Assembly (NCBI GenBank): GCA_023078555.1
Contig: CM041197.1
Span: forward strand, 4,423,810-4,487,809
Source of the DNA: Ulva prolifera
Lineage: Eukaryota > Chlorophyta > Ulvophyceae > Ulvales > Ulvaceae
Length of the DNA: 64,000 nt
Direction: 5' to 3'
Part shown: positions 47,225 to 60,000 of the stretch, one piece after another
Position numbering within the stretch: the stretch's first letter is position 1
How the letters are laid out: each line of letters starts with the position of its first letter
Notes under the pieces: generated by a model
What the model saw: the letters and a program-made list of their open reading frames with translations, nothing else
What the model was told of the DNA's origin: nothing
The model's database searches: none
Translations under genes and position numbers: made by a program

Positions 47225-47851
47225 ATGGCGGATGGAGCAGGACAAGCGTCGAATGAAATGGAAAACCTCGGCCTTGCACAACCATGCACTGTAGAGGCGG
47301 GAGATTGCATAGTCGAAATTACAGAACTGGAAGGCTATGTCCGGCGTCTAGAGCGCAGTGCCCAATCAGCTCCAGGCTCTCTCTGTTCAACTGACGATGA
47401 AGATGCCGCACCTACGCTTGGAATACACACTTTCATTCCAAGCTTGTCTGATCCTGGGTCCCGTCCATATCAGCCGGCCTCCGGTGTAGAACAATCCAGC
47501 CGACCTTCTGTTTTGAAGGGGAATGCCAAATTCCAGACAGAGGAGCTTCAACTCTCATCTAAGTGCAGCACCTGCAATGATACTGACATCCTCTCTTGCG
47601 AAGCACATGAACCCACATTTAAGGTCACTGAAACGTGTGGGAGCAATGTGCCTGCTGTTGCAAATGTGGTCAGCTCTGCCACGTTTGACAAAACGGTTGC
47701 GAAGTGGATGAAGTCACTCAGGAACACTATGCAACAGAGGTTTGGACGGTCGGGCATGTATGGAGATACGCCATGTTCTACCAGGTATGAAAGGCAATGC
47801 GAGTCAGCATGTGTGAGTGATGCAGCATCTTCTCATCTGTACGTTACGTGA
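47225..47851 (+). CDS. Hypothetical ORF, 208 residues
   Basis: This is an uninterrupted ORF of moderate GC with an acidic start (VEAGDCIVEITELEGYVRR), a Ser/Pro-rich middle and a basic C-terminal part (KWMKSLRNTMQQRFGR). No domain is recognised. It lies downstream of the gene D-like extracellular relic. It might be the juxtamembrane part of the same decayed receptor, but no kinase motif follows. It may also be a chance ORF. Confidence 0.3.
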   Translation: MADGAGQASNEMENLGLAQPCTVEAGDCIVEITELEGYVRRLERSAQSAPGSLCSTDDEDAAPTLGIHTFIPSLSDPGSRPYQPASGVEQSSRPSVLKGNAKFQTEELQLSSKCSTCNDTDILSCEAHEPTFKVTETCGSNVPAVANVVSSATFDKTVAKWMKSLRNTMQQRFGRSGMYGDTPCSTRYERQCESACVSDAASSHLYVT

Positions 47852-49023
47852 TATGGGATCATTGGAAAGTACCTGATCGCAGTAGATGGCTCTCAAAGCA
47901 GTAGATGGCTCTCAAAGTGGGCGTCATGTAATTTCTGATTGCATCGACAGCTTGGAAACAACTGTTTTATGTTGAATAGCAGTGTACATGAGTGCATGCG
48001 TTTGGTGGAAAAAGTCACCACACGATGGCATCCACATTCACCAGAAATATGGGGGAAACGAACTAAGGCAACGTTGCTGGGCTGGCAAGGTCACAGAGAC
48101 ATGGTGGATCTGGATGGTGTTCTTGGCATTCAGGTTATATGTCTGAAGCTACCTTTCGTGCAGGGAATCTGCATATCCCAGCAAAGCAAAAGTGCCCGAC
48201 CTCTATACCAGTGAAGTGACTACAGAAGCCGCATCAATACCATCAGCGCAGCAGCAGTTGGCCATGCCATACACAAGAAGCCAGTAAGAGAAAATGGAAC
48301 ACTGCATTCTGCTGTTTCGAGGATGATGCCCTGCTGTTCCAGACATGCAGAAGTCCATGTACATGTTGAGGCTGCAGCTGCGTTCACCAAGTCTGGCTAA
48401 TCTGCTCCTTGCGCCACCACAAGCACTGCCCATGAGTGATTTTTGGCGCTTTCAGCATATGGAACACCAGTTTGGGTCTTCCTTAGTGGCATTGGGCATG
48501 GTCTTCCAGTGATCTCATTACCAGCAACCCATCCCGGTAATTAATCAATTGACTACCAACTTCCTGTTGGCAGACGTTCTGGCGCTGAAACCCATGGGGA
48601 AGGCATTCTGTGAGAAGGAGCGCAGAGAGTGAGGGCGCGCATGTCAGGGGGAGGAATTTTCATCCAGCATTGACACCGACACGTTCTGTGGACGCTGCAG
48701 CATGCGGAACGCGTCCATCCATCCATGTCTGCCTTGTGCCTCAGGGCAAAGCTGTTACTGTTCTTCCCAGCTTCACGGGTGCCCTTTCCGTCCTCGGCGC
48801 GTCAAAAGCTGGCAGATTCAGAACAAGCAGGCAGGGCATTGATAATGAGCTGCGTGCCATCCCACACAGCGACTGGCCACACTATGGGCTGTTGGACCCA
48901 CAGAAGGAGCCATGCCAATGTGTTGAACATACACTTGTTTGTACTCGGAGAGGCTGGTAGCAATGCAGGAAACGTGCACACCACAAGAACAGAAGCCCCA
49001 CACCCCACAACTGTCACTCCATA

Positions 49024-49563
49024 TGGCTGTGTTACAAGGACAAAGGCAGCAAGTCGGGCAGCACCGCGAAAGAAGCAAACAGACGAAGCAAACACACAGA
49101 CACCCACGCACGCGACATCCACCACGCCCAAAAAAAAACCCCCGCACCGGCGCAGAAGACACAGATCCGTAGACCGCCAAGCACACACCCACAAACCCAT
49201 ACCCACACACGCACGCACAAACCCCACAGCCAACACACAACATCACAACCACCAGCACCACAACGCCCGCCGCCGTACGACAGGGCCAAACCCAACACAC
49301 TGCCGCCTGAGGCCGCCCATCATGGCCGCCCGATTGCCGGGGGCCGCCCTGGCCCCAAGACCCACCCCCACCCCACCGAGCCACAGCACACCACGCCAGC
49401 CCGGCACACCGCCGCGCAGCCTCGCCGGCCCACGCCGCACCGCACCCAGGACAATGCATCGCCCAAGCCGTCTCCGCAGGCCCTGCACATACCAACGAAG
49501 GCATCCCGCACACCCACCGGACCCGGCCTAGCTGGAGGCAGAGGCCACAGGTCGGTGGCGTCA
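49024..49563. repeat. Dispersed repeat family 1, copy 2
   Basis: The block starts TGTGTTACAAGGACAAAGGC and ends near GGTCGGTGGCGTCA. It aligns closely with 24107-24653. A further diverged start is at 49741-49785 (GGGTCAAGGCGGGCAGCACCG). Confidence 0.75.
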
Positions 49564-51302
49564 AGCGGACGGGGCGCCCAAGGGGCACCCCACCACTCAG
49601 GCTGGATGGCCTGTAGGCGGCGAGAGGTCCATATGGCTGTGTGCACGCAGAACATTAGCCAGACACCGCTGTCCATCAACACCACCGTGGGGTGACCCCA
49701 GCACCTCCACATGTGCGTTTCACACCCGTACATGCCATGCCAATTTGTTGCAAGGGTCAAGGCGGGCAGCACCGCGAAACCGGCAAGCAGTGCAAGAACA
49801 CTGCCACCATGGTGCACTGCAATGCAGTCCAGCACCCACGCCACAGTCGCAACCAGCGTATGAAAAACCCACAGCGCCCCCAAGTGGCGCAAACATCCAG
49901 ACACCCGCCAAACAGACACCCGAAGCGCACCCCACACCCCAACTCCATGCCAGTGTCACCACATACATGTCGTCATGTAGCTTTTTCAGAGTGTAAAGTA
50001 AAGTAAATCTAAATTTACCGAGCCGTATCCTATTGGACATTGACAACTCCGAATTAACGGGACCACATATGCCGAGTGTAGTACAATTGAGTGCTACGGC
50101 TTTCGCTGCTGCAAACCATCACTGAGCCTGTAGATGCATGCCAAGATATAACGAGCCATACTGTGCACGCCCCCCGTATACGCATGCACTGCAGCTGCCT
50201 CCCCTGCACTCATATTTAGGCACACCTGCACAGCAGGGACATGTAATTGCTTGCCGTCCACGCCATCCTGGACTGGTGTCCTGGGCAAGCACCTGGGGGT
50301 GGACAGTGGCAAGCGTGCTTGTTGTCGTGTTTCGTATTGCTTGCAGCAGCAGGTCGCGGTACCGGTCTTCGCGGTCCGGCTCGCGGAGCGCATGAGTGCT
50401 GGTGCAGCAAACATGTACATAATTGTAAGCTGCGGTCGCATTAGGCCCGTTTGGGAGATCTATCCCCTCATGCACAGGTCTCGCGACCACTACGCTCTAC
50501 CTCCGGAGTCCGGAACCTACGTAAGACCACAGGCGGTGGTTTAATCGCGCCGATGTTTTGCCGGGGACAGGACTCCGGGGACGCTTGAGGAGTGACCCTT
50601 CCACCAATGCTGAGCACTGCCCACTACCGTTCATGATGTCTAAGCAATGCGTGGATTGCATTTGCAAGAGATAGCGCATGTCAACAGCACGCGTGGACCG
50701 TTGGGCAGATTCCGGGTGGATATGCATGGCGTAGAGAAGCTCAAAGCTGGTTGACTGCCTCCGGTTGGATGATGTTCAACGATGACTGCATGAGCCATTG
50801 CCCGACAAGCTTATGGCATCCACCCTGCTACTATCTCTTTGATGCGATCTCCTCTGCAGCATATGTCGCATTTATCTGGCCGCTTTGAAACGAGTGAACG
50901 CTCAATCTTGACTGCGCAGCTGGTCTTGCGTGTCTACTTTGCGCGTCATGCACACCATGCATAGCTCAAACGACATAATGGTGATTGTTGCGCATGGGCA
51001 GGTGCGCTTGCAGATCCGCTACGTTGACCACTTACCAGCGTCGGTTCTTGCACGCTGTTGGCTTCGCCATCCGGCATGGAGAGGTGTACGCATCGCACGA
51101 GCGAGCATAGGCGAGAGCATACTGGGCTACTAGTCTCCATCATGTCTAGCACCTCTGCGCATGCGATGGAGGGCTCAGTTACTGTCCCAATGCGGCCACG
51201 ACCTCTTCACCGCTTCTGCCATCGAAGCTGTCAGCCGGTCACATGTACACCGACTTGTTCAGGAAGAAATCCTAAACTTCGTTCAAAATGCTTTAGACGT
51301 TC
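49564..51302. other. Intergenic, upstream of gene D
   Basis: No gene is recognised. It contains the inverted copy of a short dispersed motif (49985-50055) and short unassigned ORFs on both strands. Confidence 0.35.
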
Positions 51303-54008
51303 ATGAATTCACCTTTCCGCTTGCGGGCGTGGTTGGGCGTAATATGCAGCCTGGCAGTGGTTGTGGTGAACCTGACTGCTCCAGCTCGAGGGGAGACATC
51401 GACGGAAGATCCCTGCACACTGGTGACATCAGCCTCCCAGATACAACAGCTTCTTAACGATGGCAACACTGGGAGAACAGTGGCGTGTGTCGCTGAGGAC
51501 GGGTGCGACAGGCCTTCCGCTGCCTCGCAGACTTGTCAGTGTTGCGTATGCTGAGCTGTTGGTACACAGCGCCCTCGCGAACGTGAGAATCGGCGAGTTT
51601 CCCTCACATGTGATCATCGATGATACGTCATCATCGTGTTGCGCGCTTCCAGATTCTAGCGAGCCAGGTCGAACGAAAGTGTCCTGGCCTGCAATCGAGT
51701 GTATGTGCGGCTGCACCGTCGACTTGCACATATGCACGCGCTTTTGTGCATCCATAGTCTGTTATGCGAGTGGCTGATAGCTGAGCAGGGGGTAGCGTGA
51801 TTATTGAGCGTCCAGGCGGAGATCATGCTCTAGCTATCCTCGATTGAAGCACGAGACTAGAGAACCACGCTGCATCAGTGGCTCACTGTGTGCTAGACTC
51901 TAGAGGTGCGGCAACATACACGCCGCCATCGTTGAATGACTTCAGACCGCTGCATGGGGGACCATGTCGAAATCTTTGTTGATGCTGATGTTGCCAGCAG
52001 GCTAGCCCGCCTCGCACAGATATTGCCCCTTGCCAGAAGAAATGTTTTCTGGCAACAATGCGACGGTACTGAAGCTTCAGCCGTTGTGTGCTTTTACATT
52101 GAGCACTGGCAGCTTTGTGCAATGCATTCTCAATATCGCCGTTACCACAGTGCACACATGCTCATGTTCAAAATATGGCTTGGGCGGCCCAGAGCATCTG
52201 GCAGCCTGAGAATGATCTGCCCACGGAAACATCTTTATGATGTCTTATGCGAATGCTCCATTTGGAATGATGTCTGACATGGTTGGTACTGCAGTGCGCC
52301 AATGTGTGCCATCTCTGTCAGACCCAAGCAGGGGGTGTGTCTCACCACATTACTCCAGTCACCAAACGAAGCAGCAGGTGGCTCGAAAGGCTGGCACATA
52401 TCCACTGACCGGGATGTGCACACAGCCAAGGGGATGGGGTTGAGAATAGCCTCAGTCTTGCGGGCCGAACCCGCAGAGACCTGATAAAACCAGCTGGTTC
52501 GGTGGTGGTGGTGTTGATTGCTCGTGAGGCCCTTTCGTAAGCCCAGGAGGACGCACGTCGGTCTGTGCTTGTCCTGAAAGTCGCATCATCTGAAGCACTT
52601 TCTAGCAGACAGTACATAAGGTCAAGCAATGGCCAGCCTCATGCACGTGCACACATCAGTACTGCTGCTCCCACTCCCTCCTACCCTGCCCCCTGTCTGA
52701 GGAACCTGACATCGTGTAATGCCACTGGTGCATCCACAGCGGCTTCCAGAGTACTGTTCCTTCAATCAAGCATAAGTGTCGACCGGCACGTGATACAAGT
52801 CTTGGTACGAATCTCGGTAGGCCTGCCCAGCAGCTTGGCTTCATCCACGCTTCTCCGGGCTTCTCCGTGCAAAGCGCTCTGATGCTACAGTCTGAACGAA
52901 CACAGGAGAGCTGCCTGCTGCCTCGGCCAGGATGCAACATGGGGTGCTGCTGTGGTGTAGTTTCAAGCTGCCACACACTAGAGGCTGTGAGCAGGATGGG
53001 CACCTATGCCCAATTAGTCATGTCTAGTTCTCTTGAGGGATCCCGATCTGATCCCCAGGTGGCTTACCGCACTCACCATAGCTCGACAGCATACAGAGCT
53101 CTCCTGCTCGACTGCTGCTGCTATGGCACGTACACTACAGTAGTAGTCCAGAAGGAGCCAAATAGGCTCTGCTGAAGCAGACTCTTCTTACCTGCTTCGC
53201 CCCAGAAGCAGCCATCCGACAGTCTGATGGCTGCGCTTCTGACAGCTTGACTCGCTCCGGGCGCTTGCACTGTCGCCGTGTGACCGCTCCCCAGCGTTCC
53301 AACTCTCCACGACAGGTCACATGACGTGACAGCAACATAGATGCTTGTGCGTGACCGAGCCTGCACAAACATTGATTGTGTGCATGACGCAGCAGCATGC
53401 GTGCAGGGACGGTATCCTCTTCGACACCCCCGACCAGCTGGCGCTGCCGCCGGAGTTCAACCTCACGGTACGGTGCGGCGGCGGCGAGCGGCAGGCGCGC
53501 GTCATGTTCACGGGGTCGGCGGCGCCCGTGTACGTGCCGGACGGCAGCACCCTCGAGTTTGTGAACTGCGCGGTGGCCACGGTCGCGTCGCTGGCGGAGG
53601 CGGCGCTGCCGATGTCGCCGCTCGGCCTCGGGGAGCGCATGTTCGGGCGCTCCGACGGCCTCGTCAGCTTCACAGACTGCAGCGTGATGATGCCGATGAC
53701 GGTGCGCGCTGACGCCGACTCCCCGCACATATGCAGATCTCTACTGGTGTTTTATTTTAATTTTTTCAGTATCGGCGCACCCAGTATGGTGGAACACACA
53801 GGTGAGCCAGCGCTTGCCCGTGTGTCTACCGGCGGTGCGGTGTGTTCTACAAGCAGTGTGGGGTCGCCTCCTTGCAGCTTGCTGTCGGGCGCCCATCCAA
53901 CAACTACACTCAAGTATCCTGTATTGTATTATGTGATCGGGCACGATGACCCAAATTGGTTGCAAGGAACGCGCCGGAGAGGCAGGCCGAGACCGCAGAA
54001 GCCGCTCC

Positions 54009-54040
<32 letters not shown>

Positions 54041-57000
54041 ACCCCCCCCCCCACGCCACAGCACAGTCACGCCACACCACCTCGCCGCCGAGCGCGGAGC
54101 CTCAGCAAGCCATCACAGCCACACACCACCGCCTGCAAGCGAACAACGTTTTACCATGCACCCTGACTCATTGTCGGACCTGGGCGGCGCGGGGTCTCAC
54201 TGCCGGCCTCTACCCGAGGCAGTGTGTGTATCATGTGGACGCGGCAGCATTCCGGCGTGGCGCTGCTCGAGGCTGTCCCCCGGTGGTGCAGGCAGCTCTG
54301 GCCACCCAATTGTCTTGCACCCTGGCCGGCGTGCGCGTGGCCTTCCTGCTTCTGCTTGACAGGCTCACAGTGCTGTGCTGCTTGGCCTCAACCCTTCCCG
54401 GCAGGGCGGCAGCGTGATAGCGCCTTGCGCATCGCGGATGACTGGCGCCCGGTTGGCTTGCCTTAAGTGCCAAATTGATGTGTACAGCGCGCATTGCTGC
54501 CCTAGCACTGCCAGGCTCATCATGGGTCCATTATAACAGATTCAGAGCGACTTGCTACATGGCGCAATGTGTACATCCCGTGTCTGTGTACACATGCCAG
54601 TGAGATGTACACGCACTGTTCCCATGTTGCACTTCTGCCATTGTGTGATTACATCATCCTTGAGGGTGAAAAGCTGTGGTTAGTACTTGGCAGGAGGCAG
54701 ACAACAGGGGTGCACAGGGGAGCTCGGGTTTATCAACAAATTACATGAGTGGCTTAGTCTGGCATCAGTCACTGTGCACAGCTGTATTGCATACTCAGCA
54801 CTGCTGCTTGCCCTGTGTTGCTCCACGGTATGCATGCACAATGACTATCTCCTTACAGCTACAGCTCAGGTGTATCACTACCCTAGATGTATAATGATGG
54901 GCATGCATCAGTGATTAGCAGATGCGGGGACACTATGTCAAATACAAACAGCTACACGGGTGATATGGGTGATATCAATTAGCTGCATAAAGCTGACCTG
55001 TTTCAACAATGCAGCAGAATATCTAGCTGCATTGCAGACCTTTCTCAACGTTCCTGGGCTTATGTTGCCACAACTTGGTCACAGCTACCTGCTTGGCTGC
55101 CGTCTTGCTTACTCACCCCAGCCCAGCATGCCCAGCCTCTGCGGGCTCCGGCTTTGAGCATGATGTGCATGTGTGTCTGCTGCATCAATGACCAGCATGC
55201 ATGATATGCATGTGTATCTGCTGCATCAATAACCAGCATGCATGATGTGCATGTGTGTCTGCTGCATCAATACCCAGCATGCACACATCGTCAACCAGGA
55301 ACCATGAAGAACTACACCATGAATCAAGGACCGCTTCCCGCTTCCTGTGTCCCATACTCTTCCAGGTGACTCAGGAATGTGTGCATGCCCTCCCTGTCTG
55401 CTTTTCCTCACTGGATAGGCCAGCCCGCGCCACTGGGGCTAACCCCCCACAATCCCTGCACGTGTGCTCTGCCTTCTCCAAGATGCTGCCCGAGTCCCAC
55501 CCTCAGTTACAAATGACCGCACACATCCCACCCACAGCTGAGGGTCATCTCCCAGCGAACAGCCAACGGCCAGCCTTTCGAGCTGCCTTCACTCGGGGTG
55601 GCTGTCCTGCGTCTGCTGTGCAACATCGCCCTCCTGCCATGCGTCTGATGGACTGGCCATTTCAATGTTGCAATAGGGTAACAAGCCTAGGTCTCGCCAC
55701 ACCCGCTGGGGCCTCACAGCTCTCACCCCTTCCGGCTGATTCACTAGTAATTACGTAAACGACGCAGCACCCGCTCTGCCGAGCTGTCATCAGCCACGAG
55801 CACGTAGAATCTCTAATCCCCAGGGCAACACCGTCTGAACTAGCGTGACCGATGACGCCCACAATCGCGCAATCGCGCCGTAATCGTTCCGGATGGCAGC
55901 TCGATTGTTGCTGTGCATGAAAACAACCTCAAACAGCCTGAACACCCGCGTTGCCACACTGCCAATCCAGTCGGGTGTCAGCCCCGTGTGCATGCGTATG
56001 CAGTTTTTCCAGGCGTACATGGGCAGCTGCAGCGGGGAGCCGCTGCCGGTTATCGTCGTCGGCCTCAAGCCCGACACTTTCTTCGAGACGAGCCAGGTCC
56101 TCACCGAGCCGACGCTCTCCGGCGCCGCCATCTCCTTCACCCGCGCCTCCTTCCCCGTCGCCCCCCCGCACCTCGTCTCCGCCTGGTACAAACTCTACAA
56201 CTCCACCCTGTGGTACCACCCGGAGTCCGAGGCCGCGGCGGGGCCGCTCCTGGACGCGGCCGCCGCGGAGCGCAACGGCATCCACGCAATCTGGGCGTAC
56301 GGCGCCGGGGAGAACCCTCACGGCGCGTACCCCGCGACGTCGGTGACCGGCCGCGTTGAAGGCTCTGTGTCGCTGCCGGTGGAGGACTCTTCAGGGTGTG
56401 GCGGCCTTGTTGGTGGTGACGGCGCGGCGCCGCGGCTGTACAACCCTGACCGCCTTGCGGAGGCGGGGTTTGTCGCGGTGCTGCGCGCGGACGGGGCGGT
56501 GGCGCAGGTGGCGGCGCCGATCGAGGGTGGGGGGGCGCCGGGGGATGGAGGGGGGTTCCGGCGCGCTCGCGTTGAGACGGTCGCGACGGTCGTGGCGCTT
56601 GTGATCGGCGCGCTCGCAGTCGTGGTCGGAGCCGCGATGTTTGCGAAGCTCTGGCGGATGAACCGGCGGCAGGCGCAGGAGCGGGCGGGGGACGAAGGGC
56701 GCTTAGCCGACGCGGTGCAGGTACCGCGAGACGCGCATGCCCCTGGCCGCGCCTCGTGGCGGGCGTCCGGGTCCGGGCCGTGGCCGAAGAAGGAGCCCCT
56801 GATGCCGGCGGACGGCACGTGCACTGGTAGCCACGTCGCGATCACCCTCGGCGCGCACTCCGGCTCCGCGTCGCTGCGCGACGGCACCGGGAGCAGCTCC
56901 GCCGGGTCGGAGATAGCTGTGGCTGCACTGGCCGGGCGGGACGCGGGGGGTGGCGTAGGGGACCTGCGGAGGCACACCCGCAGCGTGAGTTCACTGCGGG

Positions 57001-60000
57001 GGCAGTCGGTGCGGCGGCGGGCGGACAGCATCGTGTCGACGACTCCCTTTGTCTCGGCTGACAGCGGAGACGAGGAGCAGAGCGGCTCGGCGCGGGGCAA
57101 GGTCGTCGCGGCGGTGCAGGAGATGCAGGGCGCGCTGCAGGCGGAGCTGCAGGAGGACCAGCTGACGCTGTATGGCGTCGTCGGCCGCGGCGGCTTCGGC
57201 ACCGTCTACCATGGTGCGGATGAGCACTCACAACTCTGGCTATGTGTTACCTTCCACTGCCCGGAGCCGTTGCGGCCCTCCAACCTGCGTTCTCCACGTC
57301 CGTCTATGATCAATCTGTCACTCTATCGTCAAATGCACAGGGTTGGCTCTGCGGTTACGGCCGTCTGGGCGTGCGTGCAGGGCAGTGGCGGGGGCTGGAC
57401 GTGGCGATCAAGACCGTCATCTTCTCGAGCTGCGGCGGTGACGCACAGACTCAGCTCGTCGCCTCCGAGGCCGCCATCGCCAGCTACCTCGTGCACCGGA
57501 ACATTGTTTCCACCTACAGCCACGACGTGCTTGATGTAGCCAAGGCCGTTGGAAAGGAGCTCGGCGTCTTCAAGTTCTACCTCATCCAGGTGTTCCGCCG
57601 TGGCCGATGTTGTGGTGCTGACCGACTTTGTCTTGGGCATGTATATACGCATGCATGTCATGCATTTGGAATTGACGCCGTGAAGCTCACAGCAGCCACC
57701 TCGCAGTAGGGCGCCGACAAGTGCAGATGGGCGGGGACACATGCATGCCTCGCGCACGCGGCAGAACCACCCCTCAGCGTTGTTGGGCTACCGGCCCCTG
57801 TCACGTTGAGCAATCTTCTGGTGCCGATTGTTGAGTCGCAGCCCGTGTCATCGGAACAACTGTGACCCATGGGTCCCCTGCTGTGCTGTGCTGTGCTGTC
57901 GTGACTGGTCAGCTGCTACGCGCAGTAGCTACGCATCTCGACCGAGCTGTCACTGTGGCGGGGTGCAGGAGTATTGCAACGGGGGCAGCCTGCGGGCGCT
58001 GCTGCGGCGGGGAGTGTTCTCCAAGGCGGAGGTGGATGACCGGTGGCGCAGCGTCAGCGCGGCGCTGAAGGGCCTCGCGGCCGGCATGGCGTACACACAC
58101 TCCAAGCGCATCTGCCACGGCGACCTCAACCCCTCCAACGTCCTCCTCAAGGTTCGCACCGCCACCAGCGTGTCTCCTGGATATATCTGAGAGCACTGTG
58201 GCATCTCTCCGCAGAAGATTGGTCGGGTAATGGCGCCAGTGTCGGGCGCAAACCGATCCTTACACAAACTCTCTGTGGCATGGTGGATTGATGGCGTCCA
58301 GCATGGTCACCTGGAAGCCGCCGTGGTGTGAGGCAGCCCTTTCTGGGCCGAGCAGCCTCGACAGCGCCGACTGCCGCTCGTTTGAGGCCTGATTCCTGTG
58401 GCTGTGTTGTTGGATCGCGCCCCCTGGGTGGTGGCCTCGGCGCGATTGTCATGCCACATAGACGCGTGATCAGAGCCAGCTGCACATGCAAGCAATGTGT
58501 GCTTCGGGCTGAGCGTGTCGGTATGGTGTCATGCATGTTGTTCTCCAATGCACGTGGTATGCGGTGTAGTATGACCAGGAGAAGCATGCCGCCGTCGGCG
58601 CCGCGGTGGAGGCTGGGGAGTTTGAGGTCAAGGTCACCGATTTCGGGCTCGCGATGCGGCTCGGCCAGGACCGCACGCATGCGAGCAACATCAAGCAGGG
58701 CACGCCCTTCTACGTCGCGCCCGAGGTGACTCAGCACCGGCGGCTTCACCAGGCGAGTGACGTGTTTGCGTTTGGGGTGATGATGTGGGAGCTCATGATG
58801 GGCTGCCCCGTCTACATCAAGCGGTGCGGCGCCGTCACAGGCTGGCGAACCGGCTTGCAATTGTACTGAAATTTGTGTCTTATTCAAGCGGATGCGTGTG
58901 ACCGCTCAGTACAGCACCTCCGGTGTCAGACTGAATGCCTGAGGCTGGCAGAAGAGGGTGGGGTGGGGGGAAAGGGGGGGTCACCTTTACTTGGTGTACA
59001 TGACGGGGTCACCGGGTGCAGGACCGTCCACCGGAGGCCTGACGGGAGCCTCGCCACGCCTGCCACAGGCCCGCTCGCCGTCACGTCCACTGGCAGCGAC
59101 GGGTCCTGGGGCGCCTCGGGGCACAACCCTAACACCTCTCTGTCTTCCCGGCGCAGCGTGATCAGCGTCGACAAGAAGACGAACCAGGAGGTGCAGTACA
59201 TGGCGCACCCCGCCTTCCCGGACGTCCCCGAGGCCACACCGCTGACATACACGCTCACCATGCATGCGTGCCTCTGCATGAACCCTGCCGAGCGGCCGAC
59301 GTTTGACCAGGTGTGCCCCCGCCCCCACGGCAGGCCCCCCACTGCCAGATCCGCCTGCAGTTTCGCCACCATGCGTTTATTCGGCGTGGTGATATCGTGC
59401 ATGCCCGTCATGCATGCATGGTGACATGCAGATCGTCACGCTCCTAACCGACCTCGACGACGAGATCGCATCACGCATGTACATCAACTCCCAGGGGGAG
59501 CCCCAGCCGAGCGGAGTACTGCGGCGGCCGCTGCCGCGGCCGAGCGCACCGCTGGCGCCGGCGCCGGTGCCCCCGCGCCTGTCCCCCGGCATCGCCCCGG
59601 CCATCCCCCCAATCTCCCACAGCGCGTCTGCGCCGCTCTGCACCGCCGCAAGCCGCACGGCCTCCCGCGGCCCTGCACACCACTCGGGGCCGCTTTCTTC
59701 TGCCGCGTCTCGTACAGTCAGCGACTCCGGCACCGCGGCGGCCACGGCCAACCCCCGCGCGCCGTCGGCCCTCTTCTACAGCTCCGAAACCCACCCCCCG
59801 TTCTTCTCTGCGGGCGGCCTCGCGGCTGTATTTGCAGGCCGCACAGGCCTCCCCGTCCGGCGCCTCAGCTCGCAGTCCATAGTGCGGCCGCACCGCGCCG
59901 CCGTCCGCGCCGTGCTGTCGATGCCCTGCCACACGATTCCAGAGGATGAACGGGCGGAGTTCGCCCCCCCGCCGCCGCCGCAGCTGACGGTCCCGGCCGG

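Noticed and set aside
55158..55283. Regular 41-bp repeats as a CRISPR array
   Set aside because: The copies are directly tandem with no unique spacers, and lie in an intron of a eukaryotic gene.
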